NCBI GenBank assembly: GCA_023446155.1
Contig: JAEXIT010000017.1
Span: 558,001 to 622,000 of the forward strand
Direction of reading: 5' to 3'
Source of the DNA: Bacteroidota bacterium
GTDB taxonomy: Bacteria; Bacteroidota; Bacteroidia; Flavobacteriales; Flavobacteriaceae
Length of the DNA stretch: 64,000 bases
Made by a program: the position numbers and the translations under genes. This document shows positions 52,274-60,007 of this stretch, in pieces (the first letter of the stretch is position 1; each line of letters begins with the position of its first letter). The notes beneath the pieces are model-generated. The model worked only from the letters and a program-made list of their open reading frames with translations. It had not been told where the DNA came from and searched no databases.

Positions 52274-54130
52274 TTATTGGTATGGTACGACGGTTGGATT
52301 CCCCATCTGGAAATTTTGCAAACCGAAATCGGTGTTTTTAAAGGAGTTCGTCTTAAAAATGTTATCGCCATTTCCGGGAATGGTAGGGTAAAAGGCAAAC
52401 GACAGTTGGAAGCTGTTAAAAACCAGGTAATCATTACTGATCAGCACTCCCAGACCAAATTTAGAATAGAGTCGGGTGGAAAATAAATGGTTTTCGTCTC
52501 CCAACATCCCAAAGGAAAAGTTGGCAAACGGACTAAAACGGAAACCGTACCAACTTCCCGGCATATAGGATTGGGTTTGTACCGTAAACTGCCATCTCCG
52601 ACTACCATAGAGATCGACGGTATCAAAGCCCTGAATGCCATTTGTACCGGATAAGGTCAATAAATCCCGTTCTGTAGGCAAACGATGACTACCAATAATC
52701 AGTTCGGGTTTTATAAACTGGCGGAATTTCCAGCTGCCGATTTCAATCAGTTTGGTAAAGTAATTAAGTTCAAAACGAAATACGGTCTGTTCGGTAGTTG
52801 AACCGTTAAAATAGGCCCCCCATTCGACGGAAGTTCCTAAAAATCCGAAATTATAATAATCACCGGAAGTGAGTCGGCCACCTAAATACAAGCGTTTTAA
52901 CTGATTTTTATGGTGAATTCCGGCAGTAATGGAATACACCCGACCCACCGGCACGTCTTCGATAATACCGTAGTTGAATAAAAACCGCTCCTGAACGAAA
53001 CTACGGGTCGTGATTCCGATACTGGCCAGATACAACTGGGTATTCGAAAAGAAATTGATGGAATCGTATGTTGCTGCGGGTTTTTCGATAAATTTCAGAT
53101 TGTAATAACGGGCGGTGGTTACCAGATTGGTTACCCGGTTATCTTCCGAACGGCCTTTAAAAATGCGGAAGGCATGACCGGCCCATATATTTTGCCCTTC
53201 GGCTTTAAAGTTTTGGGAAACCTTATTTGGATTGCCTTCGTCATCTAAAGTACCGTCTTTAAATTCTTCCTTATGGAAGTTTTGCTCAAAACCATATCCG
53301 CCGGCCCATCGGGTTAAAGGTGAAAAGAAACCGCGTTCTACGGCAAAACCTTTAATATAATCGTCTTCCAGTCCGTATTCGTAGCGTAGCGTGGTATTGA
53401 TATAGGTATTCCGGATATTTGGAATCGTATATTTGGCACTATAGGCGCTTTTATTATCGGAAAAACGTTGTTTGAAATTATTTTCGAATTCATGTCCTAA
53501 TCCCAGAAAGTTACGTTCGGTAAGCTCCAGATTACTTTGCGAACTGGAAATGGCTCCTGTTGGCACGAAACTCCAGGAGTCGAGTACGCGGATGACCACG
53601 TCGACCGAATCGGGACTTGTGGTGGGAACGGGTTTTACGATCACACTACGCACATAACGCTGGCGACGGATCAGACGTTCGGACTCCCGCATTTTTAGCG
53701 AATCGACCGTTTCATTTTTTTTAAAAAGCAATAAGTTGCGCACCGTCCAGTTTTTAGTGCGCACGTGAATCCGGTTTCCAAACCGTTCGATCCATTTTCG
53801 CGGTGCCTCATTTTCGTCGGTAACGGAATACCCAAACGGATCGAGTGTTTCGATTTTGATATTGCGGATTACTTTTCCTTCAAACGGTAAATAGGAGGGT
53901 GCTTTGGGTGGCGGCGCGTTTTTGATCTCCTTTTTTGGTGTGGTTACACTTCGCGTCGGTCGGAAAATGAGTCGGTGAATAAAACTCGTGAATTTCTTCT
54001 TTTTGGAAAATTTTTCGATGTTCTGATAAATTACTTTTGACGAATCGACTTTGGTTTTTGTGTCCTGCGCATATCCATGGGATGCGAGAACGAGAAATAA
54101 AACCAGAAAAGCAGCAATTTTTTGTAACAT
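52274..54130 (-). CDS. Omp85-like outer-membrane protein with a POTRA-like domain
   Basis: 618 residues with a signal peptide (FLVLFLVLASHGYAQ). A POTRA-like segment around residues 85-175 (GKVIRNIKIETLDPFGYS...ESERLIRRQRYVRSVIVK) is followed by an aromatic-rich beta-barrel (about 200-600). It resembles Omp85-superfamily proteins that move or insert proteins or lipids in the outer membrane. It stands just before the ABC-2 exporter genes, on the same strand. A cooperative role with the exporter is inference. Confidence 0.8.
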   Translation of the reverse strand: MLQKIAAFLVLFLVLASHGYAQDTKTKVDSSKVIYQNIEKFSKKKKFTSFIHRLIFRPTRSVTTPKKEIKNAPPPKAPSYLPFEGKVIRNIKIETLDPFGYSVTDENEAPRKWIERFGNRIHVRTKNWTVRNLLLFKKNETVDSLKMRESERLIRRQRYVRSVIVKPVPTTSPDSVDVVIRVLDSWSFVPTGAISSSQSNLELTERNFLGLGHEFENNFKQRFSDNKSAYSAKYTIPNIRNTYINTTLRYEYGLEDDYIKGFAVERGFFSPLTRWAGGYGFEQNFHKEEFKDGTLDDEGNPNKVSQNFKAEGQNIWAGHAFRIFKGRSEDNRVTNLVTTARYYNLKFIEKPAATYDSINFFSNTQLYLASIGITTRSFVQERFLFNYGIIEDVPVGRVYSITAGIHHKNQLKRLYLGGRLTSGDYYNFGFLGTSVEWGAYFNGSTTEQTVFRFELNYFTKLIEIGSWKFRQFIKPELIIGSHRLPTERDLLTLSGTNGIQGFDTVDLYGSRRWQFTVQTQSYMPGSWYGFRFSPFANFSFGMLGDENHLFSTRLYSKFGLGVLISNDYLVFNSFQLSFAFYPTIPGNGDNIFKTNSFKNTDFGLQNFQMGNPTVVPYQ

Positions 54131-54225
54131 TTATCAGGAATAATCGGTACTTGATGTTATAAAGATACGCTAATGAACGTAAAAAACCGAATCTTGTTAT
54201 CGCTTGGAATAAAAAAAACAGGAAA

Positions 54226-54266
54226 GGCACTACCTGACCGGTTTTTAAAACCGGTCAGGTAGTGCC
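54226..54266. repeat. Dispersed palindromic repeat, copy 3 (compensated variant)
   Basis: Perfect 20-nt arms (54226-54245 and 54247-54266) around one central T. The core reads ACCTGACCGGTTTT instead of ACCTGACAGGTTTT, with the matching change in the other arm, so pairing is kept. It lies between a leftward gene and the terminator of the next leftward gene. Confidence 0.87.
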
Positions 54267-54270
54267 GGTG

Positions 54271-54307
54271 TAAAAAAAAGCGGCTGTTCTTTCGAAACAG
54301 CCGCTTT
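54271..54307 (-). terminator. Terminator of the nucleoid-associated protein gene
   Basis: AAAGCGGCTGTT (54277-54288) pairs with AACAGCCGCTTT (54296-54307). On the minus strand the hairpin is followed by an eight-T run. Confidence 0.88.
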
Positions 54308-54316
54308 GTATGGGTA

Positions 54317-55375
54317 TTAGCTTTTTTGTTCTTTGTTGAAGTATACTAAGTAGTAATACATTTGTTTTTCTTCGTCCCAGCCTTTTTCTACGAATTTTTC
54401 GGCACTTTCCGGGTTGATAAAGTCCAGTTTGATCTGAATGTTGGTATCCAGTTCGATGATGTTCTTCATTTTTTTACGGGCATCCGAAACCGCCGCATTG
54501 GCAATCGGGAAGTTGGTCAGGTCTTCAATGCTGTATTTCTCTCCTTTGTCCACTTTATAGTTTTTGAATTCGGAAATCAAATCCGGATTGTCGATTACCT
54601 CATTTAGGAAGTTGGTTTCTTCGAACTCGTCGTTTTTAGCAAAATAATTTACCGAACGGTTCATAAACATCACCTCTTCTTTTTTATCTTCGGCCGGTAA
54701 TACTACTTCTTTGGCGAAATCCTGGCAGAATTTCAGGTATTTTTTGGTCATAAAGTTTTCGTCCTGGAAGGCATCTACTGATAGGAAATGCTCCAACCAG
54801 TAACGCGCATCGTAACGGTTACTGTCGATCGTTAAAATTTTATAGCCTTCTTCTTTTTTATAGTTGAAAATCAAACAACCTTTGTCCAGTTTGTTCAGGT
54901 TGATTCCCTGTTGCAGGATCATTTCCAGAGTTGAGCCTTTTTCTTCAAACTGAAGGAAATCGGCTTTTAACTCACTTTTAAAAATTCCGATAGCATCCAC
55001 CACATTGTTATCGATCGAAACATTAGTCAGGTAGGTTACGTAAACCTCTCCATTTTTAATGTGCGGATGGTTGGACTGTTCGAAAAGGTGTTTGGTTATC
55101 TTTTTAGAAACATCGTGAATGCTCCCGGGGTTGGCAAAAATCTCATTTGAGAAATTGTACATTTCGTTATAATCCAAATCCACATCGTGTGCAAACTGAA
55201 AGTAATTTTCCTCTTTTTCGCGGAATGGTTTGAAAAAATACTCTTTTAACAAAGGCATAATCTCATCGTTCAGACCATAAGGTGTTTCCGAAAGAAAGAT
55301 CGCTTCACTACGGCTTTTATTTCCTACTCTGTGGATAGAAAGGTTGTCGATGTGGGTATTAAATAAGTTTATCAT
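54317..55375 (-). CDS. Nucleoid-associated protein (NdpA family)
   Basis: 352 residues. Features: LSIHRVGNKSRSEAIFLSETPYGLNDEIMPLLKEYFFKPF near the start, KNGEVYVTYLTNVSIDNNVVDAIGIFKSE in the middle, and DKGCLIFNYKKEEGYKILTIDSNRYDARYWLEHFLSV. These match the NdpA/YejK nucleoid-protein family, common in Bacteroidetes. The role is inferred from the family as chromosome compaction. It has its own terminator. Confidence 0.88.
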   Translation of the reverse strand: MINLFNTHIDNLSIHRVGNKSRSEAIFLSETPYGLNDEIMPLLKEYFFKPFREKEENYFQFAHDVDLDYNEMYNFSNEIFANPGSIHDVSKKITKHLFEQSNHPHIKNGEVYVTYLTNVSIDNNVVDAIGIFKSELKADFLQFEEKGSTLEMILQQGINLNKLDKGCLIFNYKKEEGYKILTIDSNRYDARYWLEHFLSVDAFQDENFMTKKYLKFCQDFAKEVVLPAEDKKEEVMFMNRSVNYFAKNDEFEETNFLNEVIDNPDLISEFKNYKVDKGEKYSIEDLTNFPIANAAVSDARKKMKNIIELDTNIQIKLDFINPESAEKFVEKGWDEEKQMYYYLVYFNKEQKS

Positions 55376-55470
55376 GGTGTTATAATTGATGTGGCAAAAA
55401 AATCCGACTAAAAAACAGTCAGGTTTTTATGCCGGATGTATTAATGATGTGGTTGTATTTTTAAAGCGAT

Positions 55471-56016
55471 TTAGTTCCAGTTTTCTTCGAAACCGTAATC
55501 GTTAAAACTGTCGTCTCCGTCGAACATATCAAGATCTTCCTCGTCGAAATCGTCTTCAAACTCTCCATACATATCGTCGCTCGATACAATAGGACTGTTG
55601 AAATCTTTCGTTGGTGCATCTACCGGTAATTCCCCGTGAGCAAACAATAAATCCGGGTACGTTACCCCGTTTTCAGGTTCTTCCACTGCGGCCAATTCCA
55701 CGAAAAAGGTCCACATATTAAGGAAATCGTATACATAGATGATCTTCGTACTGTCTTCGTCCAAAATAGAAGAAAGTGGGTAGTCAGCCATGGTTTTTTG
55801 TTCACCCGGAACATCGCCGGTATCAAACAACGGGATTTCGTCTTCCTGTGTCCATTCGTCATCGCAAGTGTAAAATGAAGCGATCTCCATTCCGTCAAAG
55901 CCAAAAGCGTTTACGATAGCATTGTGTAAATCCTCCAAAGTGTCTTCTTCAAGAATGGCAATGTCCCTGAAAATGTCTTCTTCGGCGTCGAGTATAACTC
56001 TAAATTTATAAACCAT
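55471..56016 (-). CDS. pRiA4b ORF-3-like / IS1096 TnpR-passenger-like protein
   Basis: 181 residues. The N-terminal 130 match the pRiA4b ORF-3-like fold (VYKFRVILDAEEDIFRDIAILEEDTLEDLHNAIVNAFGFDG, ASFYTCDDEW, IIYVYDFLNMWTFFVELAAVEE). The last 40 residues are almost entirely acidic (FEDDFDEEDLDMFDGDD), which is not part of the domain. No transposase, inverted repeat or plasmid gene is nearby, so it seems to be a fixed chromosomal gene. It has a consensus promoter of its own. Confidence 0.82.
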   Translation of the reverse strand: MVYKFRVILDAEEDIFRDIAILEEDTLEDLHNAIVNAFGFDGMEIASFYTCDDEWTQEDEIPLFDTGDVPGEQKTMADYPLSSILDEDSTKIIYVYDFLNMWTFFVELAAVEEPENGVTYPDLLFAHGELPVDAPTKDFNSPIVSSDDMYGEFEDDFDEEDLDMFDGDDSFNDYGFEENWN

Positions 56017-56038
56017 AACCTTATTTGTTTTAAAAAGC

Positions 56039-56068
56039 CAAAGTTACGGTTAATACTTTTGATTCCAA
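56039..56068 (-). promoter_or_regulatory. Consensus promoter of the pRiA4b ORF-3-like gene
   Basis: On the minus strand TTG (56066-56068), a 19-nt spacer, then TAACTTTG (56039-56046): an exact match to TTG-N19-TAnnTTTG. Confidence 0.8.
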
Positions 56069-56164
56069 TTAGTGTTGATAATTTTTTGCTGAAGTTTAGT
56101 AAGGTGTTTAAAATAAGTGTGTTAAATACTTTGGACCGTTACTGTTGTTTCCGGTAGGGATGGT

Positions 56165-56554
56165 TTACTTTTCGTAGAATTCGATCGGAAGATCGTCCGG
56201 ATCGGCGATAAAGAAAAAACGTTTTCCGGTATATTCGTCGGTACGGATCGCTTCGGTTTCGATTTTACGTTCGGAAAGATAGTGGTGAGTGGCGTCGATA
56301 TCGTCGACTTCAAAAGCCAGATGGCGTAATCCGGCAGCCTCTGGTCGGGAAGGACGTTGCGGCGGATTGGGGAAAGAAAAAAGTTCGAGACAATAATTAC
56401 CGTGAATCGCCAGATCCAGTTTATACGATTGACGCTCGCTTCGGTATACTTCCTGTAGGACGGTTAATCCTAAAATTTCGGTATAAAAATGTTTGGACAC
56501 GATATAGTCCGAACAGATAACGGCAATGTGGTGGATTTTATTCAGCGATAACAT
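56165..56554 (-). CDS. VOC-family (glyoxalase-like) protein
   Basis: 129 residues with two beta-alpha-beta-beta-beta modules: IHHIAVICSDYIVSKHFYTEILGLTVLQE and GLRHLAFEVDDIDATHHYLSERKI. Metal ligands His and Glu are at the start of each module (IHHIAV, ELFSF, LRHLAFEV, IEFYE). It resembles the YaeR-type glyoxalase subgroup. Substrate unknown. Confidence 0.86.
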   Translation of the reverse strand: MLSLNKIHHIAVICSDYIVSKHFYTEILGLTVLQEVYRSERQSYKLDLAIHGNYCLELFSFPNPPQRPSRPEAAGLRHLAFEVDDIDATHHYLSERKIETEAIRTDEYTGKRFFFIADPDDLPIEFYEK

Positions 56555-56567
56555 GGCAGTATAAAAA

Positions 56568-56594
56568 AGAAAAAGCCTGGTGTAAACCAGGCTT
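56568..56594 (-). terminator. Terminator of the small secreted protein gene
   Basis: AAGCCTGG (56573-56580) and CCAGGCTT (56587-56594) form a stem followed on the minus strand by a T-rich stretch. It lies between two leftward genes, 7 nt after the upstream gene's stop. Confidence 0.82.
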
Positions 56595-56601
56595 GAGTGA
56601 A

Positions 56602-57036
56602 TTATTTTTTAGCTTTTGGAGCTGGTATAGCGCTTTTAGCTTTTGCCGTTCCGTTTACTGTATTTAATACCGTTTGGAACGAACTGTTTACTTTATCAAG
56701 AGCTTTTAAAATCGCATCATTAGAACCTTTGCTGTTGATGATGTCATTTAAATTTTTGGTTTCGTTGTGTAGTGTTTCTACCTTTTCCGTTAAACCGGAA
56801 GTACGGGTTACATGCTCCGGAAATTTGTTAGCATCAATAGCTATTGCATATTCTACCAGCGATTCGCCATTTCCTTTTAGCGGGGTGAAATTCCCTTTCT
56901 GAGCGTCACGGGTTACTTTGGTTAATAAATCCTGATAATTTCTCATTTCCGGCCATTTATCGGTAACGGACTGTGCTGAAATCGTGTTTAATGCGAATAA
57001 TGCAACGATAACTAATAAAGATTTAAAGTATTTCAT
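56602..57036 (-). CDS. Small secreted protein, unknown function
   Basis: 144 residues with a signal peptide (MKYFKSLLVIVALFALNTISAQ). The mature part is predicted helical (LTEKVETLHNETKNLNDIINSKGSNDAILKALDKVNSSFQTVL) and ends in an Ala/Lys/Pro tail (AIPAPKAKK). I do not recognise the family; a periplasmic or outer-surface location is inferred from the signal only. A terminator follows. Confidence 0.65.
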   Translation of the reverse strand: MKYFKSLLVIVALFALNTISAQSVTDKWPEMRNYQDLLTKVTRDAQKGNFTPLKGNGESLVEYAIAIDANKFPEHVTRTSGLTEKVETLHNETKNLNDIINSKGSNDAILKALDKVNSSFQTVLNTVNGTAKAKSAIPAPKAKK

Positions 57037-57164
57037 AGTTTAAGGTAGTTAATATTGTTTTGCAATACTAAGAAAATTAATCTTATAATTATAATATTTT
57101 ACGAGTAATTAAAATATTGATATCATTTTGTTATTAATTCGCACTTTTAGCAGGACTTTGTATG

Positions 57165-57761
57165 TTAGGGTTTTAAACGTTGGATAATACTTTTCTTAAA
57201 ATGCGTAAACTTCGGATGTGTAGGATACTGTCGGTTGGAAGTCATATTGTTAAAAATCAGTGCCACGATTAGCAGTACCAATGCACCGGTTAGTACCGGC
57301 GAAACCACATACCAGTAGCCGAGCTCTTTGATTTGAGGCGAACCGGTAACTGCAATTAACGCGGTGGCGCCACCAGGCGGATGAAGTGTTTTGGTGATTT
57401 GCATCAAAACAATCGAAAGAGAAACCGCCAAAGGTGCCGAAATCCAGAGAATATCCGGAATGAGTTTTTGTATCGTAACCCCAATCAGTGCCGAAATAAG
57501 ATGACCGCCTACCAGATTGCGCGGTTGTGCCAGCGGACTTTGAATTACACCGTAAACCAGTACGCACGAAGCGCCAAAAGAGCCAATCAGAAATGTATAA
57601 TCCTGTGGTGTAAACAAGCCGTATTGCAAATAGGAAATAATTCCCAATCCGACCAACGATCCGAGGAAAGCCCAGAAATGTTCTTTATAGTCGACCAGGG
57701 TTTCTTTGTAAAGCACATAACGGGCCTTACGGTAGTTGCGTTTGATTTTTGGAGTAGGCAT
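57165..57761 (-). CDS. HPP-family membrane protein
   Basis: 198 residues with five membrane helices and the family tripeptide in LHPPGGATALIAVTGSP (about 131-147). HPP proteins of chloroplasts and cyanobacteria move nitrite; bacterial members are poorly characterised. It starts 1 nt after the ClC gene, so the two are one unit and may share an anion-related task (inference). Confidence 0.85.
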   Translation of the reverse strand: MPTPKIKRNYRKARYVLYKETLVDYKEHFWAFLGSLVGLGIISYLQYGLFTPQDYTFLIGSFGASCVLVYGVIQSPLAQPRNLVGGHLISALIGVTIQKLIPDILWISAPLAVSLSIVLMQITKTLHPPGGATALIAVTGSPQIKELGYWYVVSPVLTGALVLLIVALIFNNMTSNRQYPTHPKFTHFKKSIIQRLKP

Positions 57762-57762
57762 A

Positions 57763-59034
57763 TTAAACTCGGGAATAACTATAAACGGTATATGGATAAA
57801 TCAATTTGGCTGTTGTTTTGGATATCAGACAAACCATCAGAATCGGGAAAAACAACGTATAATCGCCAATCGCTTCACATACCAGAAACAAAGCCGTAAA
57901 AGGCGCGTGAATACTGGCGCTTAACATCGCCGCCATTCCGATGACCATAAAATTAATAGGCAGTACATTGGCGTGGAAAAACGTATTTAGAACCGAGGCG
58001 GTCAGTAAACCTAAAAACGCACCGATAAACAAACTCGGCGCAAATACACCGCCATCGCCACCGGAAACCAATGTTAATGAGGTCACAATTGGTTTTAGTA
58101 AAATCACAAAAATCAATGTCGCGGCTAGCGATACGGTAAGTTTCAGATTACCCGATTGTAACGTAAGTTCTTTTACTGCGTGATAGCCTTCGCCGTAAAG
58201 TTGCGGGAAAACAAGCAAGGCAAGACTAACCAATCCGGCGCCTATGATAATACGAAAATGATGCTGATTGATTTCGGCGAATTTCTTTTTAAAAAGCAAG
58301 ACACATCGATTCAGATATACGGCATTCACTCCGGCGATCATTCCCAAGAGGATCATATACGGAAGTGCGTGTAAATGCCAAGGCAATACATTGATATTAA
58401 AAAGCGGCTGATTGTCGACAAAATACGTAAATGCAAAAGCGACGGCTACGGCAACACCATTGGTTAGCAGAAACGAACGCGACCATTTTCGGGAAATTAC
58501 CTCATAGGCGAAAATCAATCCGGCAAGAGGACTACCAAAAAGCGCGGTAATTCCAGATGCAATTCCGGCACAAATCAATTCCGTTTTATAGCGTTTAAAC
58601 AGATTTTCTTTCTGTTGCACCACCGAACCAATAGCTGCCGAAGCGACTACGGTCGAAACTTCAATACCAGTTGAACCACCAAAAATAACCGTGATCAACC
58701 CATTCAGGAAATGGGAGCTTACTTTATAGGCCGGCAGGTTTTTATTTTTAGATTCCGTACTCTCGTAAATTTCCTTGATACCTTTATTTTCCTTTTTGCG
58801 GAATAATGTCTGCCTTAAAAAATAAATGATGGAAAATCCCAATACGGGGAACAATAGGTACAATAGCCAGTGTTGTTGCGCCAGTGTAAAGAAAATAGCT
58901 TCATAGTGTTCCGTTATTTTTTTTAGTGTATTTCCAAGCAAGGCGCTTAAAAAACCGATAACGGCAGATGTGATGATCAACTTTTGAAGAACAATCAGAC
59001 GATGGTTCTTTTTGATCCGGGTTGTTTTTTTCAT
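57763..59034 (-). CDS. ClC-family chloride channel/transporter
   Basis: 423 residues from ATG 59034. The family motif GREGP appears as GGSTGIEVST (119-128) with the gating Glu (E125) kept, and GGDGGVFAPSLFIGAFLG matches the GxFxP motif. The usual GSGIP motif is not evident near residues 84-101, so anion selectivity may differ. About 12 membrane helices. A -7 box at 59068-59075 lies inside a longer reading that starts at 59070, so ATG 59034 is used. HPP follows after 1 nt. Confidence 0.87.
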   Translation of the reverse strand: MKKTTRIKKNHRLIVLQKLIITSAVIGFLSALLGNTLKKITEHYEAIFFTLAQQHWLLYLLFPVLGFSIIYFLRQTLFRKKENKGIKEIYESTESKNKNLPAYKVSSHFLNGLITVIFGGSTGIEVSTVVASAAIGSVVQQKENLFKRYKTELICAGIASGITALFGSPLAGLIFAYEVISRKWSRSFLLTNGVAVAVAFAFTYFVDNQPLFNINVLPWHLHALPYMILLGMIAGVNAVYLNRCVLLFKKKFAEINQHHFRIIIGAGLVSLALLVFPQLYGEGYHAVKELTLQSGNLKLTVSLAATLIFVILLKPIVTSLTLVSGGDGGVFAPSLFIGAFLGLLTASVLNTFFHANVLPINFMVIGMAAMLSASIHAPFTALFLVCEAIGDYTLFFPILMVCLISKTTAKLIYPYTVYSYSRV

Positions 59035-59067
59035 TTCGGGGGGAATAGGAATGCAAAATTTGTTATG

Positions 59068-59075
59068 CAAAAATA
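59068..59075 (-). promoter_or_regulatory. -7 box TATTTTTG for the ClC-HPP pair
   Basis: CAAAAATA on the plus strand reads TATTTTTG on the minus strand. Transcription would start near 59064, about 30 nt before ATG 59034. No -33 TTG was found. Confidence 0.5.
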
Positions 59076-59114
59076 ACTATTGAAATGCTAAAAAACGGTA
59101 TAAAAACGTTAAAA

Positions 59115-59486
59115 TTACGGTGTGACGATCCACCATTGGTTGCCAAAAGGATCTTCAAAACCAGCGGTATAGCCGTAATCCTGTCGGATAGGGAGCATTA
59201 GAGAAACCGCATGGTGTTCGAGCGCGTTTTGGTAAACGGTATCTACGTTTTCGACATAAATAAACATCCCACAGGAACGACTGTCGTAATTGTCTGGTTT
59301 TTGGGCGAACATGATCACAGCATCTCCAATCCGGATTTCCCCATGCATAATGGTCCGATTGCCTTCGCCGGGAACGATAAGTTGTTCCCGGGCGCCCAGT
59401 ACTTTTTTGGTAAAATCAAGGAAAGCTTCCGCCTGATCGGTTATGATATACGGCATCACCGGCAGGTAGTGTTCTGGGATTTTCAT
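59115..59486 (-). CDS. VOC-family protein (PhnB-like)
   Basis: 123 residues from ATG 59486: PYIITDQAEAFLDFTKKVLGAREQL, HGEIRIGDAVIMFAQ, MFIYVENVDTVYQNALEHHA, TAGFEDPFGNQWWI. This is the PhnB/YdcJ-type single-chain VOC layout. A longer reading to 59621 overlaps the MmcQ gene and adds Arg-rich residues, so it is rejected. Substrate unknown. Confidence 0.86.
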   Translation of the reverse strand: MKIPEHYLPVMPYIITDQAEAFLDFTKKVLGAREQLIVPGEGNRTIMHGEIRIGDAVIMFAQKPDNYDSRSCGMFIYVENVDTVYQNALEHHAVSLMLPIRQDYGYTAGFEDPFGNQWWIVTP

Positions 59487-59503
59487 GGCTTTGTTTTTTT
59501 GAA

Positions 59504-59845
59504 TTATAGGGATGCTTGCACTTTTGCCGGCAGTTTTCCTTTGATCATGTGGTAGGATTGTCCGATATAATGTTCCCATTCTTTGGGCGTTAGTACGGAA
59601 CTGTCTTCTACCAGTACCCATTTGTACCGCGCCATATACGGTGCCGGTTTTATGTTGGGCCGGGCGGTTAACAGATCAAAATCGTCTTCGGTCGTTTTAA
59701 ACGAAACCGTTAGTGGCGTACTATCGAGACCGATCACGCAAAACATTTTATTGGCAATCAGGAAACACAAATCGTTTCCCCATTTAATGTCCTCCGTCAC
59801 ACCCGGAAACGAGGAGCATAGAATTTGTAGTGCTTCAATATTCAT
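59504..59845 (-). CDS. MmcQ/YjbR-family protein
   Basis: 113 residues. CSSFPGVTEDIKWGNDLCFLIANKMFCVIGL, VSFKTTEDDFDLL and the C-terminal IGQSYHMIKGKL are family marks of MmcQ/YjbR. The fold is CyaY-like and DNA binding has been proposed. It is 17 nt upstream of the VOC gene on the same strand, probably one transcript. Confidence 0.87.
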   Translation of the reverse strand: MNIEALQILCSSFPGVTEDIKWGNDLCFLIANKMFCVIGLDSTPLTVSFKTTEDDFDLLTARPNIKPAPYMARYKWVLVEDSSVLTPKEWEHYIGQSYHMIKGKLPAKVQASL

Positions 59846-59918
59846 ACGATAATAACTTGGATTCCTGCTAATTTACGCCATTTTGAAACAAAAGAAAAGC
59901 ACCGCTTTTAAATAATTT

Positions 59919-59948
59919 ACAATTCATCCTAAGAAAACTACAGTTCGG
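59919..59948 (+). promoter_or_regulatory. LytTR-type direct-repeat site upstream of the TonB receptor
   Basis: ACAATTCAT (59919-59927), a 12-nt spacer, and ACAGTTCGG (59940-59948). The second half matches the LytTR half-site [TA][AC][CA]GTTN[AG][TG] exactly; the first differs only at G. A -7-like CAACTTTG (59982-59989) starts exactly 33 nt downstream. See the related site at 62161. Confidence 0.55.
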
Positions 59949-59981
59949 TATTCTTTTTTATAAAATGACCGTCGACAATCG

Positions 59982-59989
59982 CAACTTTG
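59982..59989 (+). promoter_or_regulatory. -7-like box CAACTTTG of the TonB receptor gene
   Basis: One mismatch (C for T) from TAnnTTTG. It lies 33 nt after the LytTR-like site, as at 62224. It is 18 nt before ATG 60008 and no -33 TTG was found, consistent with activator dependence. Confidence 0.4.
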
Positions 59990-60007
59990 GTCTATCAAAA
60001 AACAAAA

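Noticed and set aside
52207..52434. N-terminal extension of the ABC ATPase
   Set aside because: It runs into the 3' end of the Omp85-like gene, has no family match, and a TTG start at 52206 gives the normal ATPase N-terminus.
59487..59621. Extended N-terminus of the PhnB-like VOC protein
   Set aside because: Overlaps the MmcQ gene in another frame; ATG 59486 gives the normal VOC start.
59919..59948. Chance similarity of the direct repeat to a random AT-rich sequence
   Set aside because: Considered, but the second copy shares the same half-sites, 12-nt spacer and 33-nt distance to a -7 box, so it was kept as a finding.
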